38,964 nucleotides of DNA from Parasitella parasitica (GCA_025201805.1 MU619328.1:1-38964); one strand, 5' to 3'. Shown: positions 1 to 13,450, counted from the stretch's first letter. Notes: generated by a model not told the origin, from the sequence alone. A program made the numbers and translations.

Positions 1-726
1 CCGAGATCTAACTTGGAAAACTTAGCGTTGACTCACCTCTATCTAGAAACAACATTGGTATTCATGTTTTCATCGATATCTATAAAGTTATCAGATGATA
101 TCACAAATTTACATATCAGAATTGCATATAATCACTGATAGGCTGCGGTAAAGAGCAAATCAAAGCCTTTCTTATGCGCCATAAGTACAGGCATGATTAT
201 CGCTATATGAGCATAACTTGCTTTCTACTGTGCCACCTTTCTATCACAAGTTATCTGCAAAACCAGTTTTATTCTTCAATATTTATCATAAATATCACAC
301 ATTTGCTCATAATCGGTCGCGCAAAATTTGCCCGTGGCAAAAAAAAATGGGTTTCGGAGTTTCAAATGTTTAGACTCCGTTCATCAGCACGTTGCAATGT
401 CAGTTGAAATGGGCTTTTCTGGTGGTTAGCGGACTTCTTGCAAAATGTCTGATAATATTCGGAAGTTCTTCTTGGAATTGACTAGGAGGTTGAACAGATT
501 TCATGAATGAAAAATGAAGGTTAAATAAGTTCTGAATTTAAATAATTATTTCTTAATAATTTTATTGTTAAAATGAGAAAGAATTACAATCACATTCAAT
601 TTTAGTAAATAAAAGTAAAGGATATACTTTTTCGAGGTAAAAGTTCATATTTTCTTCAAGGCTCTTTTTCATTTTTTTTAAAAATATTAGAAAAGAGAGA
701 AGTTTCGGGCGGAAGATATAGGATTG
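1..726. other. Gene-free AT-rich stretch
   Basis: No reading frame here shows recognisable protein motifs. The one short open frame (174-407) has no family resemblance and no splice partner. I see no RNA gene. It ends where the left LTR copy begins. Confidence 0.5.
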
Positions 727-1025
727 TGATTTATCAGAATGAGAAATTATTCAAATAAAACGGTTGTGAATTAATCAGGTAAAGATCTCGTTTATTGCAT
801 GGAAAAATGATGGTTTATATACTAGTAAATCTAAGTGGACTGATGGGAGAGGATAAGATACAAGTGTGAGACATGGTGTGATTTAGAGAGTGGATCGATA
901 GATTTTATCTATTGTCGATGAACATGTCATGTTGAGTTATAAATAAGGAACATGATCCATTGGGATATGTTCCTGAATTGAGTTTTTACTTGAGTTTGAC
1001 TTCCGATTGGGGAATTGACACATCA
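727..1025 (-). repeat. LTR of a Ty3/gypsy element (3' LTR in element orientation)
   Basis: About 299 bp repeated at 2765-3072 in the same orientation with high identity. Read on the minus strand it starts TGATGTGTCAA and ends AAATCA, a TG..CA structure. Immediately outside it, at 1026-1040, the minus strand reads a purine-rich stretch (GAGGTGGGG) that fits a polypurine tract, which agrees with the minus-strand direction of the integrase relic between the copies. The 5 bp outside the two copies (722-726 and 3073-3077) do not match, so no target-site duplication is visible. Confidence 0.65.
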
Positions 1026-1710
1026 TTACCCCACCTCAGCTTAGAAAAAATACGTTAATAAGGGAAACCACAAAGAGAGCCTTCGCTAGCGTACTTATGA
1101 TGTTCAATGATAAACTGTGAATGAAAAAAAAAAAGTGAAAGTACAATTAAGTGTCGATTTTGGTATAGAAAGGTTGCATGTCGAATCGCCGATAAAAACG
1201 TCTATACATTTAAGAAACACATAAGCGAAAAAAATGCAAGGATAGTTTGCAAAGGGAAAAGACTGAATTGCATTTGCAGTGTAATTAGGTATGTTGTGCC
1301 AGTGTCAAAGGGCGCAGCGTAATGTTATGTAAATAAGATTTGTATAAAGTAATAAAGACTTTCTGAATAAAACCAGATACAAAACTGAAGACTTTTATTG
1401 ACATAAGATATGATCTCTATTTATACTAAAATATATCCCAATCAATGTTTATCCACATAACATCTGATGTTTGACAAGAAGTGTCAAACCTTATTAAATC
1501 ACAGCATTTCCAGGACAGACCTATCTTTCTATTTTACATTAAAGAGAAGATTGGGTAGAATGTCTTCCCGACATCCCGCGATCTGATCTAGATGTATTCT
1601 TTGAATAAGCCTGGAACCTTGCAAGAGGTCCAATTACAACTTGTAGCTTATTCCTTATTTGTAAAAGAATTACCAACAATTAATATCATGATCCGTGCAT
1701 TATGACTAAG

Positions 1711-2512
1711 TTAGATATGACATATGTAGCCTTTATATGGATACAACAAGGTAGATATTCTTCTATTCTTGACCATTCGTGCGTGTCTCCTAGTGGGTCT
1801 TTCGTTACGCTCAGGTACCTTTCGTTTGTTTACGATTTTGGGTGCTTTCTTTTTCTTATCCGATTTCTTATCGGATGCGCCACCTCGTCTGGACCAATAT
1901 GATTTTACGCATTCCTTTGAATCAAAGTTCTCGGGAGAAAACCATAATTAATAAGATTGATCATAGTCTTCCAGAACACTAAATATTCTTAATTTGGTGC
2001 TTTCCCCCTATGGTTAATCAAGGCTTGAACTTTGTATTCAGGAACATATTCAGGATTTACAGGATCAGTGACTACTGGGTTTTTATCTATCAGTTTGATA
2101 TGCGATGTAAGAACATCTCTTACTAGAAGTGTATCAAAACGGCCATTAAAGATATAACTGCCATTTTCTGAATAGCCATGTACATAATATATTCCTTTGT
2201 ATTTTGGATCCGTTTTGCTGTTATTGTTTTCTACATTCTTTATCATAACTGATGCACCTATAGGGAAAGGTTTTTCCAGTATTTTATGTCTTTTCATGAA
2301 ATACGCATTACCAGCTTTTTGTGTACGAACAATTTGCTCATGAATAACAGGCACAAGAATCTTTCATCTAGCTCGACTTCAGGTAAGCAAACCTTTTCAT
2401 TAGTATAATCTTTGAGTTCATTGAGCAGTCTTGCAAACATGATTCCAAATGGTTTCATACAACATAATCTTGTTTTATGTAATATTATATGAAACTGAAA
2501 ATGACATGGCAT
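1711..2512 (-). pseudogene. Decayed Ty3/gypsy pol end: integrase C-terminus plus chromodomain
   Basis: Minus-strand fragments in shifted frames carry the end of a chromovirus integrase. From 2512 to about 2350 there is a stretch with FGIMFARLLNELKDY, like the PF.LMFGR..N.L.DY region of integrases. At 1989-2354 follows the post-core domain (KRHK.LEKPFPIGASVMIKN, then LINHRGKAPN). After an in-frame stop, EYLVFWK and, in another frame, PENFDSKECVKSYW are pieces of a chromodomain, followed by a lysine/arginine-rich tail that stops at 1711. Frames change at least twice and internal stops are present, so it is dead. Gag, protease, reverse transcriptase and RNase H are missing. Confidence 0.75.
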
Positions 2513-2681
2513 TTGTGATAGATAAAATCTACTCTATACCCCGGATCCGATCACTAAAACTCTTATGCTCACATCGCTTCCGTCAGTTCGTAGAAAGTTT
2601 ATAAATTTTTTATTTTGAATATAATAAGCGGATCTTTACCTGATTGTTTTCTATTAAATTTCTCTGATAAATCAACGTATA

Positions 2682-3072
2682 TGATTTATCAGAATGAGAA
2701 ATTATTCAAATAAAACGGTTGTGAATTAATCAGGTAAAGATCTCGTTTATTACATGGAAAAAATTGATTTATCAGAATGAGAAATTATTCAAATAAAACG
2801 GTTGTGAATTAATCAGGTAAAGATCTCGTTTATTACATGGAAAAAATGATGGTTTATATACTAGTGAATCTAAGTGGACTGATGGGAGGATAAGATACAA
2901 GTGTGAGACATGGTGTGATTTAGAGAATGGAACGATAGATCGTATCTATTATCCATGAACATGTCATGTTGAGTTATAAATAAGGAACATGATCCATTGG
3001 GATATGTTCCTGAATTGTGTTCAGGATTGAGTTTACTTGAGTTTGACTTCCGGTTGGGAAATTGACACATCA
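2682..3072 (-). repeat. LTR copy with an 83-bp tandem duplication at its end (5' LTR in element orientation)
   Basis: Second LTR copy. Its outer edge (3072) matches that of the 727-1025 copy. The inner 83 bp occur twice in tandem, at 2682-2764 and 2765-2847, before the unique body. Just inside, 2625-2674 holds a degraded inverted copy of the same LTR end (compare GATCTTTACCTGATT with AATCAGGTAAAGATC at 2739-2753), making an imperfect palindrome. No clear tRNA primer-binding site is visible next to it. Confidence 0.6.
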
Positions 3073-4230
3073 GTATATACTAATGACTCTCAACAATTTC
3101 GATCAGTACCTAATACGAATAATGAGGTGTCTATTATGCTCTGTGCTAAAATAAGCAGTGATTTTTGCCAAATTTCGAGATGTTTTTGCCAATTTGGATT
3201 CGAGATCTGGTCCACTTCATCACTCGAACAAATTGAATTTTATAAATAAAATATGCTCTGAAAGCCTTCAAAATCAAGAAAACATTTATCATTTAAGCTT
3301 CACTGAAGATTGTATTTTTTGAATGAAAATTATTTGATTTTGGCGAAATGAAGAGCCCTAAGCAGTAAGAAGGAACAGAATAATCGAAAAGCAATACTCA
3401 TAGCGTATGTTATGCCAATAATCAAAATGCCCTGATGATTCATAGATCTGACAAGTCTCAATATCACAGTTTGAATATAAATAGTTTCTTATCAGCTTCT
3501 TCTAAACTTTACATTTATTTTAAATTCCTGGAGCGCTTATAGAGTTACTCAAGTAGATGTAAAATGTGAAATTTCATTTGTCAACATAAACAACAATACT
3601 CTTCGTTGCCTTATTCATAGCTCCTCGTGTACTTACTCCTATCTGCTTCAAATAATGGCTGGTTAATATGCCAATAGACAACAAATTTGAGTTGCTTGGA
3701 TTTAGCGGTATATTAATGTAGCAAGACTAATTTTATGATATTGCTGACCGTACCTGTATATATATAACATGCCATAAGCAACGTTTTTTTTAACATATTA
3801 TTAATTAGAACGGAGTGTACAGCTTAAAAAATCGCCTTTTTTGGATTTCGAATCTCCTAATTTGGTTGATTCAAGCTATTTCGCCCGACTTTCAACATGA
3901 TTTACTCTGTTGAAAGAGCTCTTATTTCAAATCAAAATACATGAACATTTATTTCACGCTTTGTTGCATACGCACATATTTTTTTTCATAGTTTTCTAAA
4001 GCTTCTATATATTTTTAATTAGTTATTGAAAATGAGATATACTTGATTTTACGCCGACTTCTCAAAAATTGGAAACTTGAATGGGAATTACAAAACCAAA
4101 CAAAGCATTTATACACTCTATTACTCGCTGGATAGTGTTTATTTTGCTGTGTTCTTGTTATTATTATTGTTTATTTATCAGATGATTTACATTATATATA
4201 TTATTGTATATTTATTCTAAAATTCCTGCT
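3073..4230. other. Gene-free AT-rich stretch
   Basis: No supported coding region. The short frames are AT-driven and lack motifs. This is the 3' flank of the chitin synthase gene on the minus strand. Confidence 0.5.
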
Positions 4231-7200
4231 CTAAAGACGCTCGATTGTTGCATTTATAAATCCCTTTTTGATGGTTAAATCAACACCGAAGAATGCAGAT
4301 AATTGATCTCGTACTATCATGGTCCCCAAAAAAAAGTTAGTTTCTCTGCCTTCTCATATGAAATGTCTTAAAACTCACCTTGTTTTTTTGTCAATGTCAT
4401 TAGATCAGAACTAGCTAAAATTCTAATAATCTCTTTCTCAATCTCGCTGTCTTCCGGCAACATGGCTACCTTGGATTCTTCCTTTCGCATTCCATTACTA
4501 TCTTCTGCAGCTGTTGTAGGTGTTGTTTTCGGTCTAAATACAGACGAGAGATCAAGGCCTAAAGAAGCATTGTCCGAGAAATCGCTTATCAATGGGGGAA
4601 GTAGTTGATATCGGCTATTCGTGGTATGGTTTGAATTAGACTGACTAGCTGCTATGGCGCTGGGATGACTTTGTAAACTATGCACGTCATTGTATGATCT
4701 CTGATATTCACTAGGCATCTCATCATCGTCAGAATACTCGGAACATTTGGAGTTGGTTGCTTCTGATTGCAGCGTCTTTGTCTCCCACATTTCTTGCTCG
4801 TAAACAGCCCATTTCTTGAGTGGAATCATCTTTTCGTCAAACTTTTCATCATCCGTGACAATGATCTGCTTCTTTTTATCGCCCACTACAACACGAGTGT
4901 TTCCCCATGAGAAATCATCAAAGTGCCAAAACGCATAAATTGGGATAAAGAAGCTGAAGATGGGAATAGCAAGCATGTAGATAACCATCCACCCAATGTG
5001 CTGCCATTGTCTTTTAAAGATAAAGATAAGAGACTGAAGGCCGTAGGCACCTGCCAGCATACCTAGTGCGATTGTGGGTATGGGCCCTGATCTAGAAATC
5101 ACCTCGTAAATCAAGTAGATGAGGTAGATAACTGAGGATGGAAGCGTGATGGTGCCAATGAGATCGGTCAGCACAACAAATCGCATAGAAAGGCAGCAGA
5201 AACCACATAATTCTTGCAGCAGGATTAATTCCAACAAATTGTGTATGGTCGAGTTGATCCATCGTCTTCTTTGAGATAGTAAAACACGCCACTGGTCTGG
5301 TGCGACCGTTCTACATTTAGCATACGGTGTGAACATCATCTTGTATTGAGGAAAGTTTTTCATCATGAGTGTGGTAAGGTATCTGTCTTCACCCAAATGC
5401 AGCAAATTCTTTTTGTGCAATGTGTCTACTTGGTTATCAGAGTATGCGTGAATAACGTTGGGTGACACAATAAGTGGTTGGTGTTTGCTGGCTGTGCGAA
5501 TACGATACATGCAAAAGCAACCTGGTAGACAGGTGACAGACCCGAACAACGACTCAAATGCCTTGACCAAATGGTGAGATATATAGTATTCATAGACTTG
5601 TATCATAGTAGTCCAAGAGCGGTCTTCATTACCCAATTCAGTTTCACCACAAAGGCCGATAATACGACTATCATGGAGCATGCAAGAGATCAATCGATTC
5701 AAGGCATCAGGGTACACTTCAGTGTCAGAATCCACCATCAAAATGTATTCATACAATCTCGGTTCTATCCCTATGATATGCTTGATGTGATAGAATATCT
5801 CTAGTTCCAAGGGAGACATTTCAGAATCAAAATGAACCTTGTTGAGAAAGTTCATACAGATGATTTGTGAATCACGTTTACCGCGATTACCAGGCTTGGC
5901 ACGCTCAGTTGATTTGCCCACTTTGACAACCACCACATAAGGTACAACATGCCCTTCATGCTGATAAACGCCAGAATAAACTTTACCATAGTTTAGTTGC
6001 TTGGAGCCTTCGCCAATAGATTTGAACATTAATGCTTCAGGGTCGTCATTTTCATCGTGGCCAAGAATATCCAGTAAAATGCGAGGAGTAGGCTTATCAT
6101 TACCACTGCCGATAATCATACCATCTGCAATAAGGAACAGTAGCTTGTGCTTATCATCGTAAGTCATGGCAGTAAGTGAGTCAATTGTTTTGCGAAGAGA
6201 CTCTTCATCTTCTGTATAGCAGGGCACTTGGCAGATGACAAATTTATCATGATCTTCCGGCGTAGGTGCACTACCGAATTGCAATGCAGCTAAAAACTTT
6301 ACCAAAATAACCAGCGACATTACAACGGCAAAACTCAAAAGCAGGTAATTGACAAATGTACATTTCATCGATTCTCGGTAATCAAGACGGCCTATGTAAA
6401 AAACGTTGTCCAAACATGCTTTGTTTCTTGTTCTTGTCTGTTCGTCCATAGCTGCGCTATATCTGTTCCATTCGGCAGTGGCGTCCTTTCCACCGAATTT
6501 GGTGAATAGTGTTTCAATGGATGGATCGAGATAATGGTAGTTGGGCACGCCTGGACTTCCACTAGGATATCGTCGAGCAGAAGCCATGTAATCGGTGAGA
6601 TCGTACACTTTTTCATCGATTGAAGCAATCAGTCGGCCCCAGCTCGAGTAGTCGTCCTTGATTTGCTTCATTGGAATGACTAGGTCGCCTTGTTTATAGA
6701 TATTCATGGTGGGTCCAAAGTACTTGTTGAGCCAATAAGGGTCCCGCAGCTTATCCAGCGATTTTTCAGGTTGTTGAGGGCCTGAGAAGTGAACAAAGGG
6801 ACCCAAGACGATAGTTTCATTGGGAGTAACAGTAATGACAGGATCAGAAACGAGGCCAGCACAAGCAACAGACAACGGAGGAGGGAACGTGTAGGACAGA
6901 TCTCGACCCGCTAAAGGATCCAAATTCGATTTGCCAGCCATGTATGCTGCTGTGCCATGGTCGGTTGCTACAAACTTGGTCATATCATACACAGTGCCGC
7001 GGACGGACACCCAGTAGTCGCTGATGGTCTGGTGGTTGGTAACGTCTTCTGCAGAATACAGTTCTTTGGTCCCAGGACAGATAATCTGGCTGAGGCCCAC
7101 AATGAAAAAGATGATACTGCCCGAGAAAGCAAAGATCAACAGACACAATGTCACCTTTTCACGCCATGCCATTTGCACATCTTGACGGCTCATTTTGCCA

Positions 7201-10200
7201 ATGTATTTTAAGCTAAACGAGGGGATCCACCACGTTGAAAAGTAGACAAATCGGGACCACCAGCGGCGGATACTAGAGATGCTGACTTCTTCGACTTGCT
7301 CTTCAGGTTGAACGCTGTAGTCTTCCATCATTTTACTCATGTCCAAATTGGGACCATATCTGTTTGGCAAATTGTTAATGTCCGTTTCAAAATGTTTACC
7401 ACTCACTCTCACTCTCACCCTTCAGCTAGTCCTCTCGAGTCGTAATCGTCATCTCCCCATTCGCTTCGCTTGCCAGACTGGTCAAAGTGTGTCTCGGTTT
7501 CTGTGCGATCGTCTTCATTAGTCATGTCAGAGCGGCAATCGTCGTCAAATGGGTTCTTATCACTGGACCACCGATCTGCTGCTATGGCAGCTATTTCTGC
7601 TGCTTGTGCTGCTGCCTCTGCCTCTGCTGCGGCTCTTTGGGCTGCCTCAAACTCTTCTGCCTCCAGTGCAGCTGCAATGGCGGCTTGTCTCATTGCTTCC
7701 TTTTCGGCCTCAATTGCAGCCAGCCTCTCCTTCTCTCTCAGACGGGTCTCTTTCTCGATGGTACGCACTTGATTCTCCAGGTTTCGCCATAAATCAAATG
7801 CCAGCCAGATGTCATTCCTGCCAAACTTGATCTGCTTGTCTGTCCACCGCATGACCTGAACCCAGTGCAAAATGCGCTGCTTTCGTCTCTCTACCTTTTC
7901 CTGCTTTTCTATGTCTCCTGCTTTTTCATCATCCTCATCGTCGCTGTCACCATCATCATCTACAATGGTCTCGTCCAGATCAGTCGTGCTGCCGGTGTCC
8001 TCTACCAAACATGTGTCCATTAGCTGCCTGTATCTAGACATGAATTTCTTTTGGGTGTATGGGTAAAGCACGTCGACATGAACAGCATGCACTGCTAGCT
8101 CTGTCATACGCAGAGCCTGGACTTGTCGCTGTACAAATGCTGCGTCAAAAACGTCTGGTTTCTGCTGCTCATTAGGACGGATATGCATGATCTCAGATAT
8201 GCACATGCTATTCAGAGTAGCTTCAAGGGCCTCTATACCGAAAACAAGCTGATCGAACACAGACTGAATTTTACTGAGGGGTGGCGGTGATGATCCCGGC
8301 GACTTTTTATTTTTAAGGGAGAGCGCACGGGAGGGGGGAGAGGGCTTTGGCGGTGCTGGCTGTGACGAAGGAGACAGCTGCTTTTCGTCAATGGCATCTG
8401 CTAGCTCGACCTTCTGCGACTCTTCTGGTGCCTCTTCCTTTCTCTCTTCCACTTTGGCTTTCTTGGTTGCTGGCCATATTGGCAGTTGCGCTTTGATGAC
8501 GGTGCGCTCATCACGAGGATGGATATCGGTAATCCAGCCCGCCAGCGAGTTTGCCTCAAACAAATCATGCACAAAGGCATTTGTGCAGTTGAACTTGAAT
8601 AAATGGACGAAATCAGGCGAGACAGAGTCCAGATTGCTCTCCAAAAACCCGTCGATAGAGTAGTCTACGCTGATAGTGTCATCGAAATGGCGAATGGCAA
8701 AACTGTACGAGGGCGTGGAGGGGTTCAGCAGTGTGTTGTAGTCGCTGTTGGGGTTGTTTTGGTTGGATCTTTTTTTCTGGAACAAAACCGAAAGCAAGTT
8801 GCTGTCCGTGGCATCCAGCGCGTAAGCCTGAAAGCGTTTGGACTCCTTGTTCATCAAGGGGATCAGGGCAAAGTTGTTCTTGTTGGTGCCGTAGAACAGG
8901 GAGAGAGGCGAGGGCGAGGATTTAACATGCATTGGAATTCGGTTTGGCCAGATGCCATCTTGACAGCAGGCTGCATTGGTTGCTGAATCGGGATGGAAGG
9001 TGCGGTTAAATGTGTACCTGGAGAGATGCTCCACAGAGAAATTTACGCATAAATCATGGAACGTGCTTCCTCGTTGTGTTGCACTGCTGGAGAGTTGGAA
9101 TCCGGTAGTATCAAGTACACTGATGGTGCGCATGATGGCGTTCGAGTCGGTGGCCGTAGTGTCCAGCTTCTGGTTCAAGGCGCTCATGATCCACAGTACC
9201 AAAACGGAATACAGCGTGTGCGCCAATGCGTCTCTCTGCTGAGAGGCCGTGTCGGTTGTCAAGAAGGCAGAGCAGAACTCGTTGCCAATCAGCTTGAGCT
9301 TATGGGTTAGTGTTGTTTCCAATTTGGAGGTTGCCACGCCCAAGGCAGCCGCCACCAAGGTCAGAATCTCCTTGTTTTTGATACGGCATGATTCGTGTGC
9401 GCCGCCGCCATTGTTGTTGCTGCTGCTGGAAGCTGCGTTTGCATTGCTAAAGGAAGCAAACGAGCTGTCGCCGCCTACAAAGTGCTTGTTGGCATCCACA
9501 AACTGCACATTGCCCAAATGGAGTATGGCAGCCAGCAGCTGGCACATTTGCGCAACTGTTTTTGTCTTGAAACCACACATTTTGAGAGCTGCTTTGATGT
9601 CGTTGAATCCCATCAGATCCCGTTGCGTGTTGCGCTGGTTGAGCTGCTTGAGGTAGTTGAAGTTGGTGTGTGTGATGTGCAATGCCTGCTTTTCATCGGG
9701 AGTAGTGCCTGCTAGCAGTTGATAAAAAATGGTGTATTGCTGTGTGTGGTTGCGTGATATTCTATATTTGTCAAGCAAAAATATAGACGTGTTGCACCCG
9801 ATAATCCTCCCTCGCTCATTGAACTGTAAGGTTTGGAATTGGCCCAGGCAAGATGCAGTTTCATTCGTATTAGATGCAGCGCTGCCAAATGACTCAAAAA
9901 TAGTATGGACTCCTAATATCTGGTTTTGCATCTTTTCTTCCTTTCGTGTATGCGTGGATAGATACAGAAACTCTTTTATTAGATGGTGATGTGTAGTTGA
10001 TTTCCCTGATCCAGTTACACCACTATTTTTTTTTTTTTTTTTGTGAGTTAGCACACAACAGGATGCTCTTTCGTCACTCTCATAAATGCATAAATGTATA
10101 TACCTTAATATAACAGCTTGGTTCTCAGCCCTTCTCCTCATGAGCAAGTACACCCGAGTCGCCATATCATAGACATGCGGTTCGGGAGGTGTGGAACGGT

Positions 10201-10438
10201 CTGGCGAGATATCTTTATAGCCATGCTGTCCATAGGCCTGTAGTGTTGCATCGTTCAGTAGTTCCAATGGCTTGAATGGGTTTGTTACCACTAATCGATG
10301 ATCGCCTAGCTGTGTGTATGGCTGATCTGCTTTGAATCGGGATTGTAATAGTCGCACAATGGCTTCTTGGCCAGTGGCATTGGTGTCGTTGGATTGGATT
10401 TCTACCAACTGCACAATATTTGAAATAGTTGTCGACAT
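4231..10438 (-). CDS. Class V chitin synthase with N-terminal myosin motor domain
   Basis: Polymerises UDP-GlcNAc into cell-wall chitin at the plasma membrane; the myosin-like domain is known in this class to aid polarised delivery. Four exons: 10438-10104, 10022-7419, 7359-4379 and 4313-4231, with introns of 81, 59 and 65 nt, giving about 2000 residues. Order: motor with P-loop GVTGSGKST (~113-121), switch I-like NERGRIIG (~180), switch II-like VLDTTGF and converter-like IKFGRNDIWLAFDLWRNLE; Ala/Glu-rich coil (~900-960); membrane segment; two cytochrome-b5-like domains (VYDMTKFV, VYDLTDYM); GT2 catalytic domain with VDSDTE (~1523), GEDRYL and QRRRW (~1674); helices ending DDFSWGNTR; and a DEK_C domain completed only by the last 83-nt exon. 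The 59-nt intron joins frames that otherwise look like separate myosin and synthase genes. The start follows an A/CA-rich leader. Confidence 0.92.
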
Positions 10439-11390
10439 GAGTGGGTGTGTGTGTGTGTGTGTGTTTTTTTTTTTTTTGGCGAAAAGGAAAGGGTGGATTG
10501 AGAAATGTTTACGTTATATCAAATGTCTAAATCTTCAATAGTCTTGATTGAAATCCAAAGACATGCAAATGATGGACGGTCCTTTTATAGTAATCCAAGC
10601 GTATGCAAAGAAAATATATGTAAAAGAAAAGAGGAAGAAAGAAAAGAAAGAAGTAGATAGTAATTATAGATCATGATGCTCCAAGATCGTGTAAAGGCAC
10701 AAAAAAAAAAAAAAAGGGAGGTTCGTGTACACTAACATCTAGACAAATTACCTGCCAGACAGACAAGAAGAGGAGATTCATAAACCTAGAATTATTACCA
10801 CACAAACAAACTATAGGAGCACTACTGTAATCTAGAGAGAATACATGGATGCAGGGGGGGATAACGTATTACATGAAAAATTAGAATTTTTGGTATGGCA
10901 ACCATCTGCTGTACTCCTCTTTTGCTTTTCGTTGTGATAAAATCTGCATTTTTTCTTGAAATGCTGTTTGAGCCGTTTATTAGAAATCCGACATGTGTTT
11001 GAAAGAATTGTTTCTTGTCTTATAGACGGGCCCACCAACCTTGAGCATAGTTGAGTATGTACTGTAGCGCCTTTTGTACATTCAGCACTTTTTGTCTGAT
11101 CTAGGTTTGACATATTGATTACCATTTGCGAGCAAATTAACCATGTAGCATTTTGTGACACCTACTTGCAAGACAATGAAGCAAGACAGCTGCAGCCACC
11201 AGAAAACACACTCAAGGTAAAACACAGAATAGAACTTTTCAGATATGAATACGCTTAATTTGAGAAAAAGGACAAATTCTTTTTTATTTTTATTATATCG
11301 AATACTTTAGCAAAGGATTTTAGTGGGTGTGCAAACGTATAATGTTACTGTTGTGCAAACAAAGGGGCTCCGTCAATCATCCCTTTATTA
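10439..11390. other. Intergenic: chitin synthase leader and exchanger 3' flank
   Basis: Next to the chitin synthase ATG lies a (TG)n tract at about 10443-10463 followed by a T run; on the gene's strand this is (A)n(CA)n ending just before ATG. There is an A run near 10700-10714. The open frame at 10832-11161 has no motif or splice logic. No gene is supported. Confidence 0.5.
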
Positions 11391-13410
11391 CTATATTCTT
11401 GGTTCGATACCAACATATAAATTGGAGGCGTTGCTAAAGGAAGGTATATAATAGAATCCTGCCACCAAGACTACGTAGCTAAGGCAGAGGATGGATCCTT
11501 TAAAGTAATTGGACTTGCCTTCTTGGTACGTGTAGGTCAGCAAAAAGACAGAAAAGATCACAGAAATCACATCCCATCGAGGGAACATCAGGCTATAAAT
11601 AGGTGTCAACAGTTATAATCACTATTCACAGATGCTCTGTAGCTTCTTACTTGAATGTAAACTTCTTCACTTCTTCCTTTCCCCAGTTATACCACAACGA
11701 AAAGGCCACCATGGCAGGAATTTGTAGCAAACAAACCTGAAGCGCATAGGCCGAACCGATTTCCATACTAAAATTCAGAATGTTAGTTACAAAGGAGTAG
11801 TGTTCTAGGGAGTGCGTTTTTGCGCGGGCCTGTCTTTGTTACCTCAACACAATGTTTCCATACAGTGCGAATGAAATGGCATTCATAAACTCTGTGATAT
11901 TAGGCACGAGGGCAAACAATGTCAGGCCCAAGAATTTCTCATCGATGGCTACGTTTTCCATAACCAGATCTACCGTCTGCACAAGGATTTCGGCTATGAT
12001 TGAGTATAACAGCGTGCATCCAAAGAGCACCGAGTAACTCATGCTTTTACCCCAATTGGGTGAGTCATGGCCTGCCGCTGCTTCCTCTTCTTCCTCTTCC
12101 TCGGGCTCTTTGGCGTGCACAAATGCCAAGGGCTGCGAGATGGTGGCAGCTGTTGTGGTACTCAGATTAGCATTAATTAGCGATGGGTGATCTACAGCTG
12201 TATACAGAGTATTGTATATATAAACGTAATGCCTTGTGTGTATGATCATGTGCGACATTACCTTGAATGCCATAAGCATTGATGGGTGTCTGCTCATTGG
12301 GATGACCTTGTTCTTGCGGGATGATATGTACAGGGTATAATCTTTGAGGATGAACAACGGTAGCTGGGTGAGCTTCTACAACTGGGTGCTTGGTGGACGT
12401 TGACGTGGGGTTTTTCCACACCATGTCAGCGTGCGTGTGCAAACTGAACAAAAGCCCAATCACATACGCAGAGGGTAGAATAGCGGCACAGATCAACATG
12501 AAGGGCTTGACGCTGTTCTGGTAGACAGGATCCTCAGCTGGATTCATCTGGTCGTAGTAGCAGTGTGAGCAGGCAATAGTTCCGTTAGGATCAGCCACTT
12601 CAGGGCACCCTGTGCAACGCAACTCAAACTAAATTTTTAATTAGTAGACAGCCACGGCATAATATTTACGTGCAGAAATTGCTGCCTTTACCGATCCAAA
12701 GAACTGATAAAATAAAGTTGGCGACAGAGCACCAATGATGGCCATGATCAGCATTGTACTAGTAACACCAGCGCTTTTTGCATTGAATCTCTGTTCTTTT
12801 CTCTTGACTGCACCACTCACCATGGAGAACCCCGGCATCAGCAGCACACCAGCCAAGATGCTGCCGATCAGAGACCCCTCCACAAGCGAGCTTTTGCCAG
12901 CCATCAGCGCAGCAGCATACAGAATAATCTCGATAATACTGCCAAATGTAGCATTAATGACGGCACCCAATCCCATGCTACTCTGTGCTGAGACGCTGGA
13001 AACACCCATGCCAATAAAGTAGGAGAGTGGTATGACGGATGCCAAGGATAACCCAAAGATGACACGAGGAGATGTGATGAAGGCATCCGGGAAGTGTGTT
13101 TTAAGGACGTAGTCGTCGAAAATGACAAAGAATACCAGCGGAATAAGGTTTATAAACATAATGTTGATGCCGTTGTATGTGTATTTGTAGTATTGCCACC
13201 CGAACGCTTGGTACGTACACAGCAAGATGATGGTGGGCTGCTGATGCACACCTGTCAAAATGGATGGTTTGGAATGAAATCGTAAACTCAGTGGATGGCG
13301 GCGCAGATGACGGACCAGGATATAGTTGAGCTTGGCCATGGGAACCGTAACAACACACATCCAGCAGATGCTAGACACCAGCAGCAGAAGGGGTGCTATC
13401 CGCCATATGA

Positions 13411-13450
<40 letters not shown>

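Noticed and set aside
174-407. 77-residue plus-strand frame at the left end
   Set aside because: No motif and no supporting context in AT-rich DNA.
10832-11161. 109-residue minus-strand open frame between chitin synthase and exchanger
   Set aside because: No motif, no splice partners, composition like random AT-rich DNA, and it lies in the promoter flank of the chitin synthase.
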